Position numbers and translations under genes: made by a program. From the IMG/VR virus record IMGVR_UViG_3300015371_000086, positions 1 to 40,771 of that record: DNA of 40,771 nt, one strand, 5' to 3'. Positions 32,008 through 37,904 of the stretch are shown here, in pieces (position 1 is the first letter of the stretch; each line of letters starts with the position of its first letter). The notes beneath the pieces were generated by a model that did no database searches, was not told where the DNA came from, and saw only the letters and a list, made by a program, of their open reading frames with translations. Source of the stretch: a virus.

Positions 32008-32487
32008 ATGTATTTTGGCAGCCGGAACAGCGGAAAAACAAAAGCAATGAATGAACGATTGATTGAAAATCATTTAAGGCTATTCAAAACATATAAGATT
32101 GGCATTTTGAATTGTGAACAGCAGCTTGAATATATCATGCCAACACTTATTTCACGTTATGAAGTTTCAACCGATACCGGAGAAAGTTTCTTTATTGTCA
32201 ATAATACAGAAAAGGTTGCACTTGACCGAATAGAAAGCAAAAGGGCGCTTGATTTGAGAGAAGAAATCGAGCGCTTCAAAATTATCACAAGCAGCATTGA
32301 AAATGCTTTGAATGATTTAAAAGAGCAAGAAATGCAATTTGTGGAATTAAGATATTTTGATTGCCTGCCGGTTCATGAAGTAAAAACTAAACTTGGTTAT
32401 CAAGAAGAAAAAAGTGTTTACAGAATCCGGCGGCACGTTTTAGACAAGCTGCTGATTTCTTTGAACAATTTATTATCCTTAAAATAA
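32008..32487 (+). CDS. ArpU/RinA-like late transcription regulator
   Basis: The last 60 residues carry a sigma-70 region 4-like helix-turn-helix: LKEQEMQFVELRYFDCLPVH, then EVKTKLGYQEEKSVYRIRRH, as in ArpU/RinA regulators that turn on phage late genes. The N-terminus is odd: MYFGSRNSGKTKAMNERLIE looks like a P-loop (GSRNSGKT) but no Walker B follows. AAAGGTGTGAAAAG precedes ATG. Position, just before the membrane-protein cluster and the late control region at 34.6-34.9 kb, fits a late activator. Confidence 0.82.
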   Translation: MYFGSRNSGKTKAMNERLIENHLRLFKTYKIGILNCEQQLEYIMPTLISRYEVSTDTGESFFIVNNTEKVALDRIESKRALDLREEIERFKIITSSIENALNDLKEQEMQFVELRYFDCLPVHEVKTKLGYQEEKSVYRIRRHVLDKLLISLNNLLSLK

Positions 32488-32500
32488 AGGGGCAAAATAA

Positions 32501-32659
32501 ATGATGCTTCAATGTGATTATTGCGGTTGTTTGTTTTTTGAAATGGTGAAAGTACCAAGCAGCGCTTTTTATATTGAAGGACAAAGGCTTGTATCTATGA
32601 ACGATTACATAAACCTTTGTAAATCATGTTTATTACAAAAGGAGAATGAAGGACAGTGA
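32501..32659 (+). CDS. Small zinc-ribbon protein
   Basis: The 52-residue product has CDYCGC near the start and LCKSC at residues 39-43, a zinc-ribbon pair. AAAGGGGCAAAATAA precedes the ATG; a second ATG follows at once. It overlaps the next gene by four bases (GTGA). Confidence 0.65.
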   Translation: MMLQCDYCGCLFFEMVKVPSSAFYIEGQRLVSMNDYINLCKSCLLQKENEGQ

Positions 32660-33264
32660 AAAAGAGAATAGCAGCAGCATGTTTTGCCGGCTTGTTTGCT
32701 TTAGGGATAGGCAGCCAAGCAGCACATGCGGAATATTATGTTGAAAAAGGCGATACTTTTTATAAAATAGCAAAAGAATTTGATATGAGTCTTACAGATT
32801 TAATTTCTTTAAATAAGCATATAACCAACCCAAACAAAATAAAAGTTGGGGATTATCTTGTCGTAAGGACCGGCACGGAAACACAAAAAGATTTAGTTGA
32901 TTATGCAAGAAGCCTGCAAGCCGTGACAGCGTACCAATACGGCGGCAACAATTTTCCTTATGAAACTGATTGTTCCGGTTGGGTACAAGGCATATATAAA
33001 AAGTTTGGTGTGAATCTGCCAAGGGTGAGCCGTGACCAAGCAAAAACCGGCACACCGGTAAAATTTCAAGATTTGCAAATTGGTGATTTAATGTTTTTCA
33101 GCACCGCCGCTGATAAGCACATAACACATGTTGGTATTTACTTGGGACCGGAAACCAAAGCTTTCATTTCAAACTTGAACACTGAAAAAGATGTTGAAAT
33201 TCTCTCATCTTGGGGAACTTGGAGCCGTGAACATTTTATGTGGGGAACACGTTATAAATTATGA
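32656..33264 (+). CDS. Secreted LysM-NlpC/P60 peptidoglycan hydrolase
   Basis: The 202-residue protein has a classical signal peptide (KKRIAAACFAGLFALGIGSQ, cleavage expected after AHA, residues 23-25), one LysM domain (YYVEKGDTFYKIAKEFDMSL...KVGDYLVV) and an NlpC/P60 domain with catalytic Cys106 in ETDCSGWVQ and His158 in HITHVGIYLG. It would cut D-Glu-DAP bonds outside the membrane, via the host Sec system and not the holin. GTG 32656 follows AAAAGGAGAATG. It is far from the amidase lysis cassette, an unusual second wall hydrolase. Confidence 0.9.
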   Translation: MKKRIAAACFAGLFALGIGSQAAHAEYYVEKGDTFYKIAKEFDMSLTDLISLNKHITNPNKIKVGDYLVVRTGTETQKDLVDYARSLQAVTAYQYGGNNFPYETDCSGWVQGIYKKFGVNLPRVSRDQAKTGTPVKFQDLQIGDLMFFSTAADKHITHVGIYLGPETKAFISNLNTEKDVEILSSWGTWSREHFMWGTRYKL

Positions 33265-33368
33265 TTCACCCTAACTTGATTTATCTGTTTGGAACAATTG
33301 GCATCTTGGTAGGCTTAATGCTTGCAATGGATTTATATCAAAGCAGGAAGGGAAGAAAAAAACCATGA
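33261..33368 (+). CDS. Small single-span membrane protein
   Basis: The 35-residue peptide (MIHPNLIYLFGTIGILVGLM, then LAMDLYQSRKGRKKP) has one membrane span and a basic tail. It overlaps both the upstream hydrolase and the downstream protease by ATGA. A holin-like or targeting role is possible. Confidence 0.65.
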   Translation: MIHPNLIYLFGTIGILVGLMLAMDLYQSRKGRKKP

Positions 33369-34315
33369 CAAAACACCATGAAGAACACACAATGAAATTG
33401 ATTCCTTTCAAAATTGAAGCGCTGCAAACAGTAGCAAACGAAATTCCCTATGGTGTGAAGATGCACCAAGCGCCGGAAGTTTGGGACCAAGCAAACGGCG
33501 GTGAAGGCATTGTTGTTTGTATCTTGGACACTGGCATTGATAAAGAACACCCCGACTTAAAAGACAATATTATTGGCGGCAGAAACTTCACAAATGAAGG
33601 CGGCACCGATAATTGGGAAGATGGAAATGGACACGGCACACATGTTGCCGGAACAATTGCAGCCGTGGAAAATGGTAATGGTGTTGTTGGCATGGCACCA
33701 AAAGCAAAGCTTTTGATTGGTAGGGTGCTTGGTTCCGATGGTTCCGGACAATATGATTGGATTACAAAGGGCATCAAGTGGGCAACCGATTGGAGAGGAC
33801 CAAACGGCGAAAAAGTCAGAGTGATTTCAATGAGTTTGGGCGGCGGCTATAATGACCCAAGAATGCAAAAAGCGATTCTTCAAGCATGTGCAGCAGGGAT
33901 TCTTGTTGTTTGCGCTGCCGGCAATGAAGGTGATGCAGATGAAAACACTTTTGAATATGGTTATCCGGCTTTAATCAATGAAACCATTTCTGTTGCAGCT
34001 TGTGACGAAAACAGACAGCTTGCAAGCTTCAGCAATAACAATTTGCAAGTTGATGTGATTGGGGCAGGGGTGAAAGTTCTTTCAACTTATCCAAAAAGTC
34101 AATATGCTGTTTTGTCAGGTACTTCAATGGCAACACCGCACATTTCAGGAGCGCTTGCACTTTTGATTGCAATTGGTGAAAAGCAATTTAAAAGAATCTT
34201 GACAGAATCAGAACTTTTTGCTTTATTGACAAAATGCTGCTGTTCACTTGGATATCAAAAATCAAGTGAAGGTTCCGGAATGCCGGAATTGACCAAAATA
34301 AATCAAGAATGCTGA
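33365..34315 (+). CDS. Intracellular subtilisin-like serine protease (S8, ISP type)
   Basis: The 316-residue protease closely follows Bacillus intracellular subtilisins. It has an N-terminal LIPF (residues 12-15), matching the LIPY/F segment that inhibits ISP until cleaved, then the catalytic triad D55 (CILDTGID), H90 (GHGTHVAGT) and S254 (SGTSMATPH), with oxyanion Asn187 (AAGNEGD). There is no signal peptide, so it acts in the cytoplasm. AGGAAGGGAAG precedes the ATG. Possible uses are takeover of host regulation, destruction of a defence or immunity protein, or processing in lysis. It is not the capsid protease, which lies at 3366. Confidence 0.93.
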   Translation: MTKHHEEHTMKLIPFKIEALQTVANEIPYGVKMHQAPEVWDQANGGEGIVVCILDTGIDKEHPDLKDNIIGGRNFTNEGGTDNWEDGNGHGTHVAGTIAAVENGNGVVGMAPKAKLLIGRVLGSDGSGQYDWITKGIKWATDWRGPNGEKVRVISMSLGGGYNDPRMQKAILQACAAGILVVCAAGNEGDADENTFEYGYPALINETISVAACDENRQLASFSNNNLQVDVIGAGVKVLSTYPKSQYAVLSGTSMATPHISGALALLIAIGEKQFKRILTESELFALLTKCCCSLGYQKSSEGSGMPELTKINQEC

Positions 34316-34476
34316 AATGGGATTGCGGCGCTTTTTTTGGATTGGGTTTGTTGATTGGGGCTTGTTGGAATCAGATAAATTTTGTTGATGTGATGGCAGC
34401 AGCCGGCGGAATCCTAATTTTGGGAATTGGTACAGCCTATATTTATTACAAGGTGAAAACCGATGAAGAAAATTAG
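34309..34476 (+). CDS. Small two-span membrane protein
   Basis: The 55-residue product has two hydrophobic segments (GAFFGLGLLIGACW and VMAAAGGILILGIGTAYIYY) and a short charged tail, holin-like. It overlaps the protease end by 7 bases and the next gene by 14, within a chain of coupled membrane genes. Confidence 0.65.
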   Translation: MLKWDCGAFFGLGLLIGACWNQINFVDVMAAAGGILILGIGTAYIYYKVKTDEEN

Positions 34477-34582
34477 CTTCATAATTATAACCGCTTTTGT
34501 ATTTTTATTAATTTGCCAATATGTTTATTGGACAATTTTGTTTTATTACCTTTGTTTGTTTTTATTAGCAATGAGGGGTTGA
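34463..34582 (+). CDS. Small hydrophobic membrane protein
   Basis: The 39-residue peptide is nearly all hydrophobic (KISFIIITAFVFLLICQYVY, WTILFYYLCLFLLAM). AAGGTGAAAACC precedes ATG. It is the last gene before the late control region and its stop lies in the inverted repeat there. Confidence 0.62.
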   Translation: MKKISFIIITAFVFLLICQYVYWTILFYYLCLFLLAMRG

Positions 34583-34650
34583 CAGCTTATTGTGTCAATA
34601 CTTTTAACAAAAATAAATTTTTATAAGCACAAAATTTATTTTTGTCAACC
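34577..34650. repeat. Nested inverted repeats in the control region
   Basis: GGTTGACA (34577-34584) pairs with TGTCAACC (34643-34650). Inside, ACAAAAATAAATTTT (34607-34621) and AAAATTTATTTTTGT (34631-34645) form a perfect 15-bp stem around nine bases. TTGACA and TGTCAA (34593-34598) also form a small inverted repeat. It may be a bidirectional terminator or a protein-binding cruciform. Confidence 0.75.
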
Positions 34651-34709
34651 TACTTGATTTTGCGAATTTGAAGCGATAGATTCCAACCTGATAAATGGGT
34701 AGAGGAAAA

Positions 34710-34749
34710 CTTAAAACGTCTTAAAACGGCTTCTAAGAGCCTTAAAACG
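34710..34749. repeat. Three CTTAAAACG repeats at helical spacing
   Basis: CTTAAAACG occurs at 34710-34718, 34720-34728 and 34741-34749. The offsets of 10 and 21 bp place the copies on one face of the helix, as for a cooperatively bound regulator; the ArpU-like protein is a candidate. The third copy also forms part of a stem. Confidence 0.65.
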
Positions 34750-34788
34750 AATTTTATCATTTTAAGGAGGAAAGAAGCCGTTTTTATA
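34723..34788 (+). terminator. Two-level hairpin with T-run (terminator or RNA switch)
   Basis: AAAACGGCTTCT (34723-34734) pairs with AGAAGCCGTTTT (34773-34784). Within the loop CCTTAAAA (34740-34747) pairs with TTTTAAGG (34760-34767). A perfect AAGGAGG (34764-34770) is partly inside the inner stem but no start codon follows. A T-rich run ends the element. It resembles a terminator or attenuator upstream of the late genes. Confidence 0.68.
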
Positions 34789-34877
34789 TCGAATAGCACA
34801 ATTTTAACAATGTTATCCAATGACACTTTTAATACAGAAACAATGCCTTATTAAAAACAGATTTATTGATAATAATG

Positions 34878-34883
34878 TATAAT
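34878..34883 (+). promoter_or_regulatory. Candidate late promoter -10 (TATAAT)
   Basis: A perfect TATAAT lies about 90 bp before the membrane-gene chain and the fibre genes. No good -35 is found at 17 bp (AAACAG), which would fit dependence on an activator such as the ArpU-like protein. Confidence 0.5.
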
Positions 34884-34978
34884 GTCCAACTTTTCCATAG
34901 TAACAAAAACCCCTTCAAGGGCATTCAAGATTTTTCTTGGATGCTTATTTTTTTGCAGAAAATGGAAGGATGATTTTT

Positions 34979-35149
34979 TTGATTTTAACCAAGAAATATT
35001 TCAAGAAGTTTCAATATGGTGTTGTTGGCTTTTGTGTGTTTGCCGCCGCACTTGTTGGCAGCATTCAAACCGGCTTCATTATTCGAGAAGTAGGGAAAGC
35101 AAAAGAAAAAGGGAGAAAAAAAGCTAATGGCAAAAAAGAAAAAGGGTGA
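34979..35149 (+). CDS. Small membrane protein with basic tail
   Basis: The roughly 56-residue product starts at TTG 34979 behind GGAAGG; ATG 34970 is an alternative. It has one membrane span (GVVGFCVFAAALVGSIQTGF) followed by a strongly basic, Lys-rich tail. First gene after the control region, and its end overlaps the next gene. Confidence 0.62.
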   Translation: MILTKKYFKKFQYGVVGFCVFAAALVGSIQTGFIIREVGKAKEKGRKKANGKKEKG

Positions 35150-35288
35150 TTCTTGGTTTGGAAAGTATTGGATTTTAAATGAAACTTGGACAAAGGCATT
35201 TTTTATTTCTCATATTTTTGGTTGGACAATTGCATGGTTGCAAACAATTTGGCTTGTTGTCGAAATTAGAAAGAAGAAAAAATTATGA
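35127..35288 (+). CDS. Small membrane protein
   Basis: The 53-residue product is bracketed by Lys-rich ends (MAKKKKGD and IRKKKKL) with one Trp-rich span (FFISHIFGWTIAWLQTIWLV). GGGAG lies upstream, and it overlaps the next gene by ATGA. Confidence 0.62.
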   Translation: MAKKKKGDSWFGKYWILNETWTKAFFISHIFGWTIAWLQTIWLVVEIRKKKKL

Positions 35289-35398
35289 TGAATTGGAAAG
35301 ATTCATTTTTTCATGCTTTATATATAACAATTTTAGTTTATTTTGCTCACACCGTTTCACAATTAATTGATGCAATAGTTAGGATGATTGTTAAATGA
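35285..35398 (+). CDS. Small membrane peptide
   Basis: The 37-residue product (MMNWKDSFFHALYITILVYF, then an amphipathic helix) probably has one span. It is coupled to both neighbours by ATGA overlaps. Confidence 0.58.
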   Translation: MMNWKDSFFHALYITILVYFAHTVSQLIDAIVRMIVK

Positions 35399-35583
35399 AA
35401 GAATGGTTATTTTTTCAACTTGAACATTTCAATGTATTTATGATTTTGGTTATGGTGATTTTTGTTAGTGCTTTGAGCCGTGCCAACTTACAAAAGCAAT
35501 TGAAAGCACAAAATGAAGAAGTGTACAAGGAATTTGAAGAAATCAAAGATGAAATAAGAGGAATAGGCGGAAGGTTCCGATGA
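35395..35583 (+). CDS. Membrane-anchored coiled-coil protein
   Basis: The 62-residue product has one span (FNVFMILVMVIFVSALS) and a charged coiled coil (LQKQLKAQNEEVYKEFEEIK). It overlaps both neighbours by ATGA. The layout resembles small lysis or membrane-scaffold proteins of phages. Confidence 0.65.
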   Translation: MKEWLFFQLEHFNVFMILVMVIFVSALSRANLQKQLKAQNEEVYKEFEEIKDEIRGIGGRFR

Positions 35584-35822
35584 ATGAGCAAATAACATTT
35601 TCTTTGATAGAAATTTTTATAAGCTTGATTGTTGAAACAATCATTTTGGGCGGTGTTTTTACTTGGGTAAGCAACAAAACAGCCAAGCAAAATGAACAGG
35701 CACTTAAAAGCGAACTTTCAACAATTGAAAGCCAAAATAAGCTGATATTTCAACAACTTGAAGCAGCGATAAAAGCAAGCCGTGATGATGTGATAAGTGA
35801 AATCAAGGAAGTGATGAAATGA
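35580..35822 (+). CDS. Membrane-anchored coiled-coil protein
   Basis: The 80-residue product has a span near the start ([19 protein letters not shown]) and a coiled-coil tail ([20 protein letters not shown]). The XhlA-like topology is reversed. It overlaps the previous and next genes by ATGA and is the last of this membrane-gene chain before the fibre. Confidence 0.65.
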   Translation: MNEQITFSLIEIFISLIVETIILGGVFTWVSNKTAKQNEQALKSELSTIESQNKLIFQQLEAAIKASRDDVISEIKEVMK

Positions 35823-37900
35823 CCATAAAAAGCTTTGATGTGAAGCTTGATATTGAAGAAATTTTGTATTCTTCATCAATGCTGCTGTTTAGTGTATCTC
35901 AAAATGATTTTAATGATATTCAGCTAAACTTGATTATTGAACAAGATGGAAAGCCGCTTGATTTGACCGGCACAACTATTGAATTGGCGGTTAAAAAGCC
36001 AAGCGGTTTAACAGTTTATCAAAACGCTGATATTACAGAAGCGGCAGCAGGACTTGCAGCCGCTTTTTTATCTGTTCAAGCCTATGCTGAATATGGTGTT
36101 TGCACGGCTGAAGTTTATATAAGGACTGATAATGATGTTGCAGTAACAACACCGTTTTATTTTGGTGTTCGTGAAGCAATTATGAATGATGAAACACTTT
36201 TAAGCAGCGATGATTTCACAGCATTGCAGGAATTATTTTTTGCTTATGATAAAAAGCCGGTTTTGGTTGACGGTGTTCCAAACTTTGTGCCGGAATACAT
36301 AGGACAAACAGCTTTTGACACAACCGGAAAAAGGGGCTTCATTGCAAATGCTTTGGCGGTTGACGGTTGGCAGATTCTTGGAGCAGGAGAAGGCGGCACA
36401 GGGCTTGTTTATTGGAATGATATTTTAAATAAACCAACAGATGCAGAACTAATTGGACCACAAGGACCGGCAGGACCAACAGGACCGGCAGGACCAATTG
36501 GACCGGCAGGAGCAAACGGACCACAAGGACCGGCAGGACCAACAGGACCGGCAGGAGCAACAGGACCACAAGGACCAAAAGGAGATACCGGAGCAACCGG
36601 ACCGGCAGGAGCAACAGGACCACAAGGACCGGCAGGACCAAAAGGCGATACCGGAGATATTGGACCGCAAGGACCGGCAGGAATCCAAGGACCAAAAGGA
36701 GATACCGGAGCAACAGGGGCAACAGGACCGGCAGGACCACAAGGACCGATTGGACCGGAAGGACCGATTGGACCACAAGGACCGATTGGACCAAAAGGCA
36801 ACGATGGCACCGGAGTAACAATTTTAGGCAGCTATGCAACGGAAGCTGAATTAAATGCTGCACACCCTTCAGGCAATACAAATGGTGATGGCTACATTGT
36901 TGCCGGTGATTTATTTGTTTGGAATGGCACCGCCTTTGAAAATGTGGGCAGGATTCAAGGACCACAAGGCGATATTGGACCGATAGGACCGACAGGACCA
37001 CAAGGACCACAAGGAGATATTGGACCGACAGGACCGGCAGGACCAACAGGAGCAACCGGCGCTGAAGGACCACAAGGACCGGCAGGACCAAAAGGAGATA
37101 CCGGCGACACCGGACCAATTGGACCACAAGGACCACAAGGAGATATTGGACCAACCGGACCACAAGGACCACAAGGTGATATTGGATTGACCGGACCACA
37201 AGGACCACAAGGAGACACCGGACCGGCAGGACCACAAGGCGATATTGGACCACAAGGACCAATTGGATTGACCGGACCACAAGGACCAAAAGGCGATACC
37301 GGAGATATTGGACCGGCAGGACCGGCAGGACCACAAGGTGATATTGGACCAACAGGACCACAAGGACCAAAAGGCGATACCGGAGATATTGGACCACAAG
37401 GACCAAAAGGAGATACCGGCGATACCGGACCACAAGGACCAATTGGATTGACCGGACCGGCAGGACCACAAGGACCAAAAGGAGATACCGGAGCAACTGG
37501 ACCACAAGGACCACAAGGACCACAAGGACCAACAGGCACCGTTTCTTATGATTCACCGGCTTTCACAGGGACACCAACAGCACCAACACCGGCAGGAACA
37601 GACAATTCAACCAAAATTGCAACAACAGCTTTTGTCCAAGGACAAAACTATTTAAAAACTATTCCTGTTATGACCGGCGCTGTTATTGGCGGCGCTATGG
37701 TGGGCAATGGGCTTGGTCAAACAAACAATTATTTATATGTAAAAACCGGCAGCGGTTTGGGAATTGCCGGTGATAATTCTGTACAAGTTCAAACAACAAA
37801 TACAACACCGGTTCCTTTGAAATTTTGGACCGGAACACAATCTGCTTATGATGCTATTGGAACAAAAGATGCAAATACAATTTATTTAATAACGGGGTGA
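35819..37900 (+). CDS. Baseplate upper protein (BppU-like) with collagen-like fibre
   Basis: The 693-residue fibre protein has a BppU-type N-terminal domain (about residues 1-125; [20 protein letters not shown]), a linker, then two collagen-like Gly-X-Y blocks (about 210-330 and 378-570; [13 protein letters not shown] patterns). A small globular spacer separates them ([20 protein letters not shown], 331-377). The C-terminal tail ([20 protein letters not shown]) is typical of tail fibre tips. It probably trimerises and projects the binding tip. The start overlaps the upstream gene by ATGA. Confidence 0.9.
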   Translation: MTIKSFDVKLDIEEILYSSSMLLFSVSQNDFNDIQLNLIIEQDGKPLDLTGTTIELAVKKPSGLTVYQNADITEAAAGLAAAFLSVQAYAEYGVCTAEVYIRTDNDVAVTTPFYFGVREAIMNDETLLSSDDFTALQELFFAYDKKPVLVDGVPNFVPEYIGQTAFDTTGKRGFIANALAVDGWQILGAGEGGTGLVYWNDILNKPTDAELIGPQGPAGPTGPAGPIGPAGANGPQGPAGPTGPAGATGPQGPKGDTGATGPAGATGPQGPAGPKGDTGDIGPQGPAGIQGPKGDTGATGATGPAGPQGPIGPEGPIGPQGPIGPKGNDGTGVTILGSYATEAELNAAHPSGNTNGDGYIVAGDLFVWNGTAFENVGRIQGPQGDIGPIGPTGPQGPQGDIGPTGPAGPTGATGAEGPQGPAGPKGDTGDTGPIGPQGPQGDIGPTGPQGPQGDIGLTGPQGPQGDTGPAGPQGDIGPQGPIGLTGPQGPKGDTGDIGPAGPAGPQGDIGPTGPQGPKGDTGDIGPQGPKGDTGDTGPQGPIGLTGPAGPQGPKGDTGATGPQGPQGPQGPTGTVSYDSPAFTGTPTAPTPAGTDNSTKIATTAFVQGQNYLKTIPVMTGAVIGGAMVGNGLGQTNNYLYVKTGSGLGIAGDNSVQVQTTNTTPVPLKFWTGTQSAYDAIGTKDANTIYLITG

Positions 37901-37904
37901 GAAT

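Noticed and set aside
34882-35127. + strand 81-codon frame starting at ATG 34882
   Set aside because: It has no ribosome binding site, a Cys/Trp/Arg-rich unlikely product, and overlaps the better supported membrane gene in another frame.
36450-37535. Short-unit repetition that could look like a CRISPR or tandem repeat array
   Set aside because: The units are 9-bp codon triplets of a collagen-like protein without unique spacers of constant length.
36339-37556. Long - strand frames (405, 204 and 194 codons) opposite the collagen-like region
   Set aside because: They are mirror frames of the Gly-X-Y repeats and show only repeated low-complexity residues; the + strand protein is clearly the gene.
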